Under the pieces are notes generated by a model. The model was not told the DNA's origin, searched no databases, and saw only the letters and a list, made by a program, of their open reading frames with translations. The translations under genes were made by a program, and so were the position numbers. Of a DNA stretch of 64,000 nt, positions 55,267-63,884 are shown one piece after another; position 1 is the first letter of the stretch, and each line of letters starts with the position of its first letter. This DNA is from JANQHS01 sp965227315 (GTDB lineage: Bacteria > Bacteroidota > Bacteroidia > Cytophagales > CCMP332). The stretch covers positions 2,790,001 through 2,854,000 of the forward strand of contig OZ245737.1 in assembly GCA_965227315.1 (NCBI GenBank). The letters are read 5' to 3'.

Positions 55267-57489
55267 GTGAATTCCCAGGAATTAGAAATCAATGTTGGTG
55301 TCGCAAAGGATCTCGGACTTCTCTCCGAAGAATACGATCGGATCCTTGAAATCATGGGTAGAACACCCAATTTCACCGAACTCGCCATTTTCTCAGCAAT
55401 GTGGTCAGAACACTGCTGCTATAAGAATTCAATCATCTGGTTAAAGAAGTTGCCAAGGGAATCAAGCAAAATGATGGCTGCTGCCGGAGAGGAAAATGCC
55501 GGCCTGATCGATATAGGTGACGGACTGGCATGTAGCTTCAAGATCGAATCCCATAACCATCCCTCGGCTTTGGAACCTTATCAGGGCGCAGCCACGGGAG
55601 TCGGGGGGATCAACAGGGATATTTTTACCATGGGGGCCAGGCCCATATGCCAGCTCAACTCTCTAAGGTTTGGTGATCCCAATTTGAAAAAGACAAGATG
55701 GTTGCTGGAGGGCGTAGTGAAGGGAATAGGCGATTATGGAAATGCGTTTGGAATCCCAACCGTTGGTGGCGAGGTTTTTTTTGATGAGAGCTATAATATC
55801 AATCCACTGGTAAACGCCTTTTCCGCGGGAATCGTTGAGCACGGGAAAACGGTTTCGGCTATTTCCGAGGGAGTTGGAAACCCAGTATTCATCGTGGGTT
55901 CCAGAACCGGAAAAGATGGAATTCACGGAGCTTCATTTGCATCAAAGGATATCACCGAGGATTCTGTCAACGATCTTCCGGCAGTTCAGGTAGGCGATCC
56001 CTTTCAGGAAAAATTGCTGCTCGAAGCTACCCTTGAATTGATCGAAACGGGCCATGTAGTTGGGATGCAGGATATGGGTGCTGCGGGAATCATTTGTTCA
56101 ACATCTGAAATGAGTGAAAAGGGCGGGCATGGCATGGAGGTTTGGCTGGATAAGGTGCCGACCAGGCAAAAGAATATGAAACCTTACGAGATCCTCCTGT
56201 CGGAATCTCAGGAAAGGATGTTGGTCGTCGGACAAAAGGGAAAGGAATCGGAGATCAGGGAGGTATTCTCTAAATGGGATCTGAGCTGTGAACAGATCGG
56301 TGTTGTCACCGAAGGTTCGGAGCTGAAATTTTTCCAGGATGGAGAGCTTGTCGCTCATGTACCGGTTTGGGATCTTGTCTTGGGAGGCGGATGTCCTGTA
56401 TATGAAAGAGAATATAGCGAGCCAGCTTACTTCAAGGAATACCAAAAATTTCAGATCAGTGATATTCAGGAACCAACTGATTTGAAAGAAGTTGGAGATT
56501 TTCTTCTTAGGCATCCAAATATCGCTTCCAAGAAATGGGTTTATGAACAATATGATTCCATGGTTGGAACCAACTATATGGGTACCGTTCAAAGATCGGA
56601 TGCCGGGGTGGTCCGGATTAAGGGGACCGACAAGGCTTTGGCGGTATCGGTGGATTGCAATTCAAGGTATGTCAATAATGATCCTGAAACGGGCTGTGCC
56701 ATGGCCGTGGCAGAGGCGGCCAGAAATATTGTATGCTCGGGTGGGGAACCACTTGGAGTAACCAATTGCCTCAATTTTGGGAACCCATATAACCCCGAGG
56801 TGTACTGGCAGTTTGTGAAATCCATCGAAGGTATGAAACTCGCCTGTGAGGCTTTTGATACCCCTGTTACCGGTGGTAATGTCAGTTTCTATAATCAATC
56901 ATCAGATGAGGGCCCTGTGTTTCCGACACCTACCATAGGCATGGTAGGATTGATCGAGAATAAGGATCGCCTGCAGACCATTGGGTTCAAAGATGAAGGC
57001 GATCTGATTTTCTTGGCCGGTGAAGTCAAAGAGGATATCGCTGCTTCGGAATACCTGTATTCCTATCATGGGGTTAAGGAGTCCCCAGCTCCTTATTTCA
57101 ATATTGAAGAGGAATTGGCCGTTCAGGGTTTTGCAAAAGCGGTGATCAGGGGTGGTCTGGTGAATTCTACTCATGATCTCGCCGATGGTGGTTTGTTCAT
57201 TGCCCTGATGGAATCCGCATTTGAAGGAGATAAGGGGTTTGAGGTTTCCAGCACCGCCGATATTAGGAAGGATGCCTTTTTGTTTGGCGAAGGAAGCGGA
57301 CGAATTTTGTTCTCAGTCTCTCCTGAAAGGGCGGACGAATTCCTTGACCTGGCTGATAAAGGAGGGATAAGTGTTGCTCAACTTGGATCCGTGAAGGGAA
57401 AGGATTGCATCATTGATGAGTCAACTTGGGGAACAATAGCCGAGATGAAAAATGCCTACCTCAATAGTCTGGGTTCAATCATGAACTGA
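55267..57489 (+). CDS. purL: Phosphoribosylformylglycinamidine synthase subunit PurL
   Basis: A 740-residue small-type PurL, the ATP-dependent amidation subunit of step 4 of purine synthesis, which works with PurQ and PurS. RTPNFTELAIFSAMWSEHCCYKNSI is the family start (in part), FKIESHNHPSALEPYQGAATGVGG holds the conserved His and Asn, and the duplicated AIR-synthase-like halves follow. The start is GTG at 55267: the ORF upstream to 55210 would begin upstream of the -7-like element TATTTTTG (55242-55249) and its residues are not conserved. Bacteroidota PurL proteins begin at this point. Confidence 0.95.
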   Translation: MNSQELEINVGVAKDLGLLSEEYDRILEIMGRTPNFTELAIFSAMWSEHCCYKNSIIWLKKLPRESSKMMAAAGEENAGLIDIGDGLACSFKIESHNHPSALEPYQGAATGVGGINRDIFTMGARPICQLNSLRFGDPNLKKTRWLLEGVVKGIGDYGNAFGIPTVGGEVFFDESYNINPLVNAFSAGIVEHGKTVSAISEGVGNPVFIVGSRTGKDGIHGASFASKDITEDSVNDLPAVQVGDPFQEKLLLEATLELIETGHVVGMQDMGAAGIICSTSEMSEKGGHGMEVWLDKVPTRQKNMKPYEILLSESQERMLVVGQKGKESEIREVFSKWDLSCEQIGVVTEGSELKFFQDGELVAHVPVWDLVLGGGCPVYEREYSEPAYFKEYQKFQISDIQEPTDLKEVGDFLLRHPNIASKKWVYEQYDSMVGTNYMGTVQRSDAGVVRIKGTDKALAVSVDCNSRYVNNDPETGCAMAVAEAARNIVCSGGEPLGVTNCLNFGNPYNPEVYWQFVKSIEGMKLACEAFDTPVTGGNVSFYNQSSDEGPVFPTPTIGMVGLIENKDRLQTIGFKDEGDLIFLAGEVKEDIAASEYLYSYHGVKESPAPYFNIEEELAVQGFAKAVIRGGLVNSTHDLADGGLFIALMESAFEGDKGFEVSSTADIRKDAFLFGEGSGRILFSVSPERADEFLDLADKGGISVAQLGSVKGKDCIIDESTWGTIAEMKNAYLNSLGSIMN

Positions 57490-57491
57490 TC

Positions 57492-57522
57492 TTTGTAATT
57501 CAAAAAAGCCTATATAACTTTG
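57492..57522 (+). promoter_or_regulatory. tRNA-Gln promoter
   Basis: TTTG (57492-57495), 19 bases, TAACTTTG (57515-57522): a full match to the Bacteroidota primary sigma promoter. The tRNA starts 12 bases after the -7 element. Confidence 0.85.
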
Positions 57523-57533
57523 CGCCCTCATTT

Positions 57534-57606
57534 TGACCGATGGTGTAACTGGCAACACGTCTGATTTTGGTTCAGAAGAGTCCAGGTTCGAGCCCTGGTC
57601 GGTCAA
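57534..57606 (+). tRNA. tRNA-Gln(TTG)
   Basis: The acceptor stem TGACCGA (57534-57540) pairs with TCGGTCA (57599-57605), discriminator A at 57606. The anticodon stem TCTGA/TCAGA closes the loop TTTTGGT, giving anticodon TTG (reads CAA and CAG). The T arm is CCAGGTTCGAGCCCTGG. CCA is not encoded. U1-A72 at the acceptor end is usual for bacterial tRNA-Gln. Confidence 0.95.
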
Positions 57607-57608
57607 CA

Positions 57609-57646
57609 AGCCTCGGGTCCGTGGAAAATCGGAATCGGGGCTTTTT
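57609..57646 (+). terminator. Terminator after tRNA-Gln
   Basis: AGCCTCG (57609-57615) pairs with CGGGGCT (57636-57642) through one G-U pair, followed by five T residues. It lies three bases after the tRNA. Confidence 0.65.
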
Positions 57647-57689
57647 CGTTTTATTCCAAGAAAAGCGAATGAATCCCTGTTCTGAGTTT

Positions 57690-57960
57690 ATGAATACCGG
57701 ATATCAATTGATAAAAGTGGAGGGGATGTTTAGAGGTTTGAGCAAAAAAAAAGGAGGTGAAAATCACCTCCCATTTTTTGTCCTTTTAAAATGTATTAAC
57801 CTTAAACATGACATGATCAATTCAAAGATGAGAAAAAATCAGACACGAAAACCAACCCGGACAAAAAAAACACTAAAAATTTCTTTTATGTCCATAAATT
57901 CTCCAAAAAGTACAATCGACGTGAATTTTGCTTTCAAAACTTCATGATATCCGGTTTTTT
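57690..57960. other. Gene-poor region with nested hairpins (possible structured RNA)
   Basis: ACCGGATATCA near 57692-57702 and its reverse complement TGATATCCGGT near 57945-57955 flank about 240 bases, with six T residues after the right arm. Inside, GGAGGTGA/TCACCTCC (57753-57760 and 57764-57771, loop AAA) is a perfect 8-bp hairpin with nine T residues on the minus-strand side and six on the plus side, so it is a strong bidirectional terminator. I see no convincing gene; an open frame over 57567-57947 overlaps the tRNA and has low-complexity Lys/Thr content. A small RNA on either strand is possible. Confidence 0.35.
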
Positions 57961-57968
57961 CTAATGTT

Positions 57969-57976
57969 TAACTTTG
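57969..57976 (+). promoter_or_regulatory. -7 promoter element of ffh
   Basis: TAACTTTG matches TAnnTTTG exactly and ends 19 bases before the ffh ATG, which would leave a leader of about 13 bases. A good -33 is not evident. Confidence 0.55.
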
Positions 57977-57995
57977 CCAAAATTTTCAAAAATCA

Positions 57996-59330
57996 ATGTT
58001 TGACAACCTAAGTGAAAGACTGGAAGGAGCCTTCAAAAATCTAAAGGGCCAGGGAAGAATTTCGGATATCAATGTCGCGCAAACCCTTAAGGAGGTCCGA
58101 AGGGCACTGGTAGATGCTGATGTCCACTATAACATAGCGAAGGAGGTTACCGATAAGATCAAGAACGAGGCCATTGGCCAAAAGGTGATCAATGCGGTTT
58201 CCCCGGGTCAATTGCTTGTGAAGATCACAAGCGATGAGTTGACCAGTCTTATGGGAGGCTCCGAAGCCGCCCTGAATTTAACAGGAGATCCGACCGTAAT
58301 TCTCCTTTCCGGTCTTCAAGGTTCTGGAAAGACCACCTTTGCCGGAAAACTTGCTAAATACCTCAAAAGCAAGGGGAAATCCGTGTTACTCGTGGCAGGG
58401 GATGTCTATCGTCCGGCGGCGATCGACCAGCTGAAGGTTGTCGGAGAATCCATAGATGTAGAGGTCTTTTCCATAGAAGGCTCAAAGGATCCGGTTTCGA
58501 TTGCCAATGAAGGGATTGCCCAGGCAAAGAGAGATAAAAAGAAGGTTGTCATTGTTGATACGGCGGGTCGACTTGCCGTTGACGAGGAGATGATGAAGGA
58601 GATTGAAGCGGTGAAGTCTTCGATCAAACCACAGGAAACCTTGTTTGTAGTGGATTCTATGACCGGCCAGGATGCTGTCAATACGGCTAAATCATTTAAT
58701 GACAGGATTGATTTTGACGGTGTGGTACTTACCAAACTGGATGGAGATACCAGGGGAGGAGCTGCAATTTCGATTCGCTCTGTTGTCAATAAGCCGATCA
58801 AGTTTATCGGTACCGGGGAAAAACTTGACGGTATCGATGTTTTCCACCCCGACCGTATGGCCCAAAGGATCCTGGGTATGGGTGATGTGATCTCGCTTGT
58901 TGAAAAAGCCCAACAGGCTTTTGATGAAGATCAGGCCAAAAAGCTCAATAAGAAGTTCAGGCAAAATACATTTGATTTCAATGATTTCAGATCTCAGATA
59001 AACCAGGTGAAGAAAATGGGGAACATCAAGGACCTTATGGGCATGATCCCCGGAATGGGGAAAATGGTCAAGGATGTGGATCTGGATAACGAATCATTTG
59101 TTCCGATCATTGCCATGATCGATTCCATGACTCCTTATGAAAGGGAAAAGCCGGATATGATCGATGGTTCAAGGAGAAAAAGAATTGCTGCCGGTTCCGG
59201 TAATTCCATTCAGGAGGTTAACAAGCTCATCAAGCAATTTTCCCAAATGCGGAGTATGATGAAGAAGATCAACAAACAGGGGACAGGAAAATTGGGAAGG
59301 GGAGGGATGAACCCTTTTTCAATGAATTAA
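57996..59330 (+). CDS. ffh: Signal recognition particle protein Ffh
   Basis: A 444-residue SRP GTPase that binds signal sequences and 4.5S RNA for membrane-protein targeting. The N domain (1-~85) precedes the G domain: GLQGSGKTTFAGKLA (G1), DTAGRLAVDEEM (G3), LTKLDGDTRGGAA (G4) and GTGEKLDGIDVFHPDRMA (G5 region). The M domain is methionine-rich (from ~330: MGMIPGMGKMV, SQMRSMMKKI), with the RNA-binding GSGNSIQEVNKLIKQF. Full family length. It overlaps the convergent pdhB by four bases. Confidence 0.97.
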   Translation: MFDNLSERLEGAFKNLKGQGRISDINVAQTLKEVRRALVDADVHYNIAKEVTDKIKNEAIGQKVINAVSPGQLLVKITSDELTSLMGGSEAALNLTGDPTVILLSGLQGSGKTTFAGKLAKYLKSKGKSVLLVAGDVYRPAAIDQLKVVGESIDVEVFSIEGSKDPVSIANEGIAQAKRDKKKVVIVDTAGRLAVDEEMMKEIEAVKSSIKPQETLFVVDSMTGQDAVNTAKSFNDRIDFDGVVLTKLDGDTRGGAAISIRSVVNKPIKFIGTGEKLDGIDVFHPDRMAQRILGMGDVISLVEKAQQAFDEDQAKKLNKKFRQNTFDFNDFRSQINQVKKMGNIKDLMGMIPGMGKMVKDVDLDNESFVPIIAMIDSMTPYEREKPDMIDGSRRKRIAAGSGNSIQEVNKLIKQFSQMRSMMKKINKQGTGKLGRGGMNPFSMN

Positions 59331-60307
59331 TCCCTGTAAAGAGTCCTTTTCGCTGCTTTGATCACTCTCTCTGCATTTGGCAAAGTTTCCTGGATCAGGG
59401 TAGGTGCATAATGCAAGGGGATATCCCGATTGGTAACCCTTTCGATCGGTGCATCCAAATAATCAAAGGCATAACGCTGTAGATAGTAACTAAGCTCGGC
59501 AGAGATCGAAGATAACGGCCATGCTTCCTCAATGATCACCGCTCTGTTGGTCTTCTTAATGGACTCCATGATGGTGTCATAGTCGATCGGCCTGACCGTT
59601 CTGAGATCGATCAGATCGACACTGATCCCTTCCTTCTCCAGTTCGGCAGCTGCCTGATCAGCCACCTTTAGGATCTTGCCGAAAGTGATAAAAGTGACAT
59701 CTGAACCCGTTCGATGTATTCTGGCTTCTCCTATAGGGATCAGGTATTCTTCTTCCGGTACCTCGCCTTTGTCTCCGTACATCAACTCAGACTCCATGAA
59801 GATCACGGGGTCTTCATCCCTGATTGCTGTTTTTAACAGGCCTTTTGCGTCATAGGGATTGCTTGGAACCACGACCTTTAATCCAGGTGTATTGGCGAAC
59901 CAATTTTCAAAATTTTGTGAATGTTGAGCTCCAAGTTGTCCTGCATTTCCCGTTGCTCCTCGAAACACAATGGGAACATTGTACTGTCCGCCCGACATCG
60001 CCATCATTTTTGCAGCACTGTTGATGATCTGATCAATGGCTACGAGAGAAAAATTGAAAGTCATGAATTCAACGATTGGCTTTGTGCCATTCATGGCCGC
60101 CCCGATCCCAAGTCCGGTGAATCCCAATTCCGAAATGGGGGTGTCTATGATCCTGTCTTCCCCGAACTCTTCCAGCATTCCCTGCGATACCTTGTACGCA
60201 CCATTGTATTCAGCGACTTCTTCACCCATCAGGACAACGGTATTATCCCTTCTCATCTCTTCGGACATGGCTTCGTTCAGTGCTTGTCTAAATTGGATTT
60301 CCCTCAT
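59327..60307 (-). CDS. pdhB: Pyruvate dehydrogenase E1 component subunit beta
   Basis: A 326-residue transketolase-like beta subunit. MREIQFRQALNEAMSEEMRRD and LMGEEVAEYNGAYKVSQG (cofactor-proximal) are typical, IDTPISELGFTGLGIGAAMNG (in part) is the family signature, and the C-terminal half with RTVRPIDYDTI and ITNRDIPLHYA-like text (actual VTNRDIPLHYAP) completes it. It works with PdhA (thiamine diphosphate) to oxidise pyruvate to acetyl-CoA with E2. The alpha subunit is not adjacent, as in many Bacteroidota. Confidence 0.95.
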   Translation of the reverse strand: MREIQFRQALNEAMSEEMRRDNTVVLMGEEVAEYNGAYKVSQGMLEEFGEDRIIDTPISELGFTGLGIGAAMNGTKPIVEFMTFNFSLVAIDQIINSAAKMMAMSGGQYNVPIVFRGATGNAGQLGAQHSQNFENWFANTPGLKVVVPSNPYDAKGLLKTAIRDEDPVIFMESELMYGDKGEVPEEEYLIPIGEARIHRTGSDVTFITFGKILKVADQAAAELEKEGISVDLIDLRTVRPIDYDTIMESIKKTNRAVIIEEAWPLSSISAELSYYLQRYAFDYLDAPIERVTNRDIPLHYAPTLIQETLPNAERVIKAAKRTLYRD

Positions 60308-60365
60308 GATTCAAAAATTGGAACGCTAAAATAAAGAATGGACTCCTTTGAAAGATGTGCTCAAA

Positions 60366-60407
60366 AGAAAAAGCCCCGAATTGATAAACCATCAACTCAG
60401 GGCTTCT
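60366..60407 (-). terminator. Terminator of the TPR lipoprotein gene
   Basis: On the minus strand AAGCCC (60405-60400) pairs with GGGCTT (60376-60371), with an inner TTGAT/ATCAA stem, then a short T-rich run (60372-60368). It lies about 20 bases after the TPR gene stop at 60425. Confidence 0.8.
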
Positions 60408-60424
60408 GTTGAATACCTTATTGA

Positions 60425-62203
60425 TTATTTGATCGCGTCCTTGAATTCAGGTGAATCTGAATAATTCACGAATTCCAGGTCGTTGATCGCCCTTTCTCTA
60501 AGATCAGAGTCAATTGAGATCGCCTTAGGAAGGTTGTCGGTGATACCGGTCAAGTCTCCCATTCTTGCAGCGGTAACGGCAGCACAGTAAAAGGCAAGTG
60601 CATTTTTATCATCTGCTTCTTTGGCCTTGTCGAACTCGGTCTTGGCAACTCCGAAATCCTTTTTCAAGAGGTTGGTGAGTGCAAGGTCGTACATCACATC
60701 CGGAGTCTTGTTTGCCTCAGTCAGAGATGATGCTGCGTTTTCGTATTTCGCGGTTTTGATTTCAGAAACTCCTTTCAGCGCGAAGATGTTTGATCTCAGA
60801 TCACCTGAAGGATTGAGGCCCAATGCCTTCTTATAATAGCTTAAAGCCTTGTAATCATTTCCGGTTGAAAGCGCTTCAGCCAGCCCAAGGTTGGCATAAG
60901 CATAAGCATTTTCTTTCCTGTTATTGGAAATGTTGAAATGATTGATGGCATCTTCATACATATCTCCGTCGTCGCTCATCAATGCCTTCTCAATAAGTAC
61001 CGCTCCAAGGTTGTTATGTGACTGCCATGTATCGCTTTGCTTAGTAGCAGCCGTGTACAGTTGGGCTTTCTCGTCAAGATCTGAAGTCAGTGTAGCAGCA
61101 TATTCCAGCTCTTCCTCATTCAGGGTATCAGCTGGTGCTTTTCCTTCTCTGATCAGACCGGCAAGAGCTGCGATCTCGGCATCTGTTTTCTTTGGGATCT
61201 CAGTGATGATCTCGGTTTGAGCAACCCTTAGATCCGGATAGATCTCATTAAAGAATTTCTTGTAGGTAGGAAGCTTTTTAAGCTCTTTTTCCTTTGCCCT
61301 GAAATCCATTCCGTCATCCGCATTGATGATCTTGTTGATCGCGGTTTTCTGATCATCGTTAAGCATGTCGGTTTTGGCAACAGCTTTTTTAAACATCGTC
61401 CAGTCCTGAATGATCGGCTTCAATACAAAATTGATGGAGTCGGCCATGCCTTTGTAATCATACCTTCTCATTTTGGAGCGGTATTCTCTTTCTACCATCG
61501 AAGCCCTGTCTTTGGAAAGCTTTGAGTTGATGGTTTCCAGACCTTCAGGTGAGTGATTACCAACGATAGTCACGGTCTTGGTGATGTTCTTCTCAGCGAT
61601 GTAGGCATCTAGTTCTTTTCCGCGGTCGCTTCTCTTTTCAGAAGAGCGTAGAACAGAACTTCCCTGAAGGAAATAGAAATTGATATTCCTTTTCTCTATA
61701 TCGGGTTCTTTTGAAAATCCATGAGGAGCATAGGAAACATTGTTGATGTCCATAACCAACTCCGAAGTTGTGATCACCCCAAGTGCAACAGGCATCTCCG
61801 GTGTGGATTTTTGCTTGCCATTAGCTGAATAAGCAGTACCCATGATCACCAAATCGCCCCTTCTTTTCTCCTCAGAGTAGGGGAAACTAAAGGTTTTTGA
61901 AACTTTTGGTTGCTGAGTTTTTTGGTTTGGATAATCTTCGTACTTGAATTCGATGTCCTCGAAGGTTTCTTCCTTATCGGCATACTTGTACTTTGTAGAA
62001 ACGGCGTAAACCTTTCCTTTTTTCAGCATATTGACCGGCAGCAGTGCAGACATCGTAAATTCTACTGTATCCGCATGCATTTCAAGGGGGTTGGGGGTTA
62101 CCGTGAGGTTTTGCTCATTGGCCTTTTTTATCATTTGGCTTAGCGAACATCCCGAAAGGACGAAAATTATCCCCGCCAGTAGTGCAAAAAGTGAAGTTCT
62201 CAT
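60425..62203 (-). CDS. TPR-repeat lipoprotein with an OmpA-like region
   Basis: A 592-residue envelope lipoprotein; the signal MRTSLFALLAGIIFVLSGC gives Cys 19. Residues ~20-165 are beta-rich. Residues ~170-245 contain FYFLQGSSVLRSSEKRS and VTIVGNHSPEGLETINSKLSKDRA, which resemble the OmpA C-terminal peptidoglycan-binding fold (helix then SxxRA segment). From ~375 to the end there are about five tetratricopeptide repeats (SHNNLGAVLIEKAL, AYANLGLAEALS, YYKKALGLNPSG). Such proteins may be scaffold or peptidoglycan-linked assembly factors. An ATG three codons upstream is an alternative start. Confidence 0.8.
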   Translation of the reverse strand: MRTSLFALLAGIIFVLSGCSLSQMIKKANEQNLTVTPNPLEMHADTVEFTMSALLPVNMLKKGKVYAVSTKYKYADKEETFEDIEFKYEDYPNQKTQQPKVSKTFSFPYSEEKRRGDLVIMGTAYSANGKQKSTPEMPVALGVITTSELVMDINNVSYAPHGFSKEPDIEKRNINFYFLQGSSVLRSSEKRSDRGKELDAYIAEKNITKTVTIVGNHSPEGLETINSKLSKDRASMVEREYRSKMRRYDYKGMADSINFVLKPIIQDWTMFKKAVAKTDMLNDDQKTAINKIINADDGMDFRAKEKELKKLPTYKKFFNEIYPDLRVAQTEIITEIPKKTDAEIAALAGLIREGKAPADTLNEEELEYAATLTSDLDEKAQLYTAATKQSDTWQSHNNLGAVLIEKALMSDDGDMYEDAINHFNISNNRKENAYAYANLGLAEALSTGNDYKALSYYKKALGLNPSGDLRSNIFALKGVSEIKTAKYENAASSLTEANKTPDVMYDLALTNLLKKDFGVAKTEFDKAKEADDKNALAFYCAAVTAARMGDLTGITDNLPKAISIDSDLRERAINDLEFVNYSDSPEFKDAIK

Positions 62204-62320
62204 TGAGTGCATGGTTGCTTTATTTTGTGGCGAAATTATTCCCTATTGGGAATTAATCCAATGAATAATAATTAATTTTGATGCCTTAAGAAAGGATTTA
62301 GTACTTTTTCTTGTGAATCT

Positions 62321-62539
62321 ATGAAAAAGATCCTGTCATATTGTGAGATTGGAGCGTTTGGGGTTTGCGCAAGCATTGCAGAGAAATTGGGCTTTTCCGC
62401 CGCTTCGGTCAGACTCTTCTTCATCTATGCTTCATTTTTGACCTTTGGCTCGCCGGTCATACTATACCTCGTATTGGCTTTTCTGAAAAATCTTAAGGCC
62501 TATTTAAGAAAGAGCCAGTCCACTATTTGGGATTATTAG
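62321..62539 (+). CDS. PspC domain protein
   Basis: A 72-residue membrane protein holding a single PspC domain: FGVCASIAEKLGFSAASVRLFFIYASFLTFGSPVILYLVLAF (only parts quoted), with the conserved G-V-C-x-G/A-I-A-x-x-x-G core and a hydrophobic helix. Stand-alone PspC proteins have an unknown role linked to envelope stress in other bacteria. The 3' end overlaps the convergent glycosyltransferase gene by 17 bases. Confidence 0.85.
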   Translation: MKKILSYCEIGAFGVCASIAEKLGFSAASVRLFFIYASFLTFGSPVILYLVLAFLKNLKAYLRKSQSTIWDY

Positions 62540-63548
62540 ACATAATTTCGCTAAAGGTTTTCTTTTTTTTGATGTAAAACTGCCAGGGCAATAAGCCCTT
62601 GAAAGTGCCTGGAAGATTTCTCAAGGCGGGTTTTCGGATATCCCGGTTTTCTTCCCTGACCTCTCTCCAATCTCCATAAAAAGCGAAATGAGCTCTGATT
62701 ACCGCGAGAAATTCTCGCAGACTACCGGATAACAGGAATTTAATAGCAGCTGCTCCATCCAAAAAGAGCCTTGGTACCAGGATCCTGTAAAACTCTTTGC
62801 CATTCAGGTTTTTGGCCAACAGGAGTAAATTGTTTCTGAAATTCAAGAACGTTTTTCTGGGGTCTCCGGCCTGCAGGGAGGCTCCTCCCAGGTGATAAAC
62901 CACCGAATCCGGCAAATAAATGACCTCATTACCCATTCTGTTCAATCGCCAGCAAAGGTCGATTTCCTCCATATGAGCAAAAAAATGCGGATCCAACCCC
63001 CCGGCTTTGAAGTAGGTATTCTTTCGAATAGCCATGCATGCTCCTGAGGCCCAGAAGATCCGGGTTCTTTGATCATATTGTCCAAGGTCTTTTTCGATCT
63101 CATTCAGCACCCGCCCCTGGCAAAAGGGATAGCCATAGCAATCGATATATCCTCCGGCTGCTCCGGCATATTCAAAAAATTCCTTTTCCTGATAGGATCT
63201 GATTTTAGGCTGAACCGCACACGTATTTTCATTACTGTCAAATTCCTTCAGGATTGGATCCAGCCAATTTGGAGTAACCTCGACATCTGAGTTTAAAAGC
63301 ACGACAATCTCGGCTTCGATCTCCGCCAATCCCAAATTGTAGCCCTCGCTAAACCCGTGATTATCTTCAAAACTGATGAGTTGTACGTCGGGAAAGTTCT
63401 GTTGAAGGAGTTCAACACTTCGATCGCTTGAGCCATTATCGATGACATAAACCGATCCCTCCGGGGAATTGGAAAGAACCGAAGGAAGGAATTTTGGAAG
63501 AAGCCTTTCTCCATTCCAATTCAGAATGGCAACAGCAACCTTTTTCAA
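62523..63548 (-). CDS. Family 2 glycosyltransferase
   Basis: A 341-residue GT2 enzyme of the rhamnosyltransferase-like subgroup. AILNWNGERLLPKFLPSVL and VIDNGSSDRSVELLQQNFP give the nucleotide-sugar site, NHGFSEGYNLGL the third motif, and LLNSDVEVTPNWLD the metal-binding DxD-like motif (SDV). The acceptor helix is AHMEEIDLCWRLN. It probably adds a deoxyhexose in a surface glycan. The start is TTG at 63548 with AAGG four bases upstream. It is three bases downstream of ybaB on the same strand. Confidence 0.9.
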   Translation of the reverse strand: MKKVAVAILNWNGERLLPKFLPSVLSNSPEGSVYVIDNGSSDRSVELLQQNFPDVQLISFEDNHGFSEGYNLGLAEIEAEIVVLLNSDVEVTPNWLDPILKEFDSNENTCAVQPKIRSYQEKEFFEYAGAAGGYIDCYGYPFCQGRVLNEIEKDLGQYDQRTRIFWASGACMAIRKNTYFKAGGLDPHFFAHMEEIDLCWRLNRMGNEVIYLPDSVVYHLGGASLQAGDPRKTFLNFRNNLLLLAKNLNGKEFYRILVPRLFLDGAAAIKFLLSGSLREFLAVIRAHFAFYGDWREVREENRDIRKPALRNLPGTFKGLLPWQFYIKKKKTFSEIMSNNPK

Positions 63549-63551
63549 GCC

Positions 63552-63884
63552 TTAGAGATTTGGGAATTGGAAGCCGGGGATATTTGGCAAACCGCCGGTA
63601 ATCCTGCGCATTTCTTCTTTGATCAGATCGTCGATTTTTGCCAATGCATTGTTTACGGCCGCCGCGGTAAGATCCTGAATAAGTTCTTTGTCCTCATTAT
63701 TCACCAATGCGTTGTCAACCTCTATTTTCAGCACTTTTCTTTCCCCTGAGACCGAGGCACGTACCATACCTCCTCCTGCTTCGCCCTCAGCGGTTAGCCC
63801 TTTGATCTTTTCCTGGGCCTCTTTCATGTTCTCCTGCATCTCCTTCACTTTTCCAAAGAGGTTGGAGAAGTCAAATTGATTCAT
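63552..63884 (-). CDS. ybaB: YbaB/EbfC family nucleoid-associated protein
   Basis: A 110-residue small DNA-binding protein of the YbaB/EbfC family. It has a helix with VKEMQENMKEAQEKIKGL, the strand pair GGGMVRASVSGERKVLKIEVD, the helix ELIQDLTAAAVNNALAKIDDLIKEEM (in parts) and a GLPNIPGF tail. Members form dimers that bind DNA and are often near recR or dnaX; that linkage is absent here. Its ATG overlaps the stop of the upstream gene by four bases. Confidence 0.93.
   Translation of the reverse strand: MNQFDFSNLFGKVKEMQENMKEAQEKIKGLTAEGEAGGGMVRASVSGERKVLKIEVDNALVNNEDKELIQDLTAAAVNNALAKIDDLIKEEMRRITGGLPNIPGFQFPNL

Noticed and set aside
57567..57947. 126-residue plus-strand open frame
   Set aside because: It begins inside tRNA-Gln, is rich in Lys and Thr homopolymer codons, and spans the terminators, so it is unlikely to be a gene.
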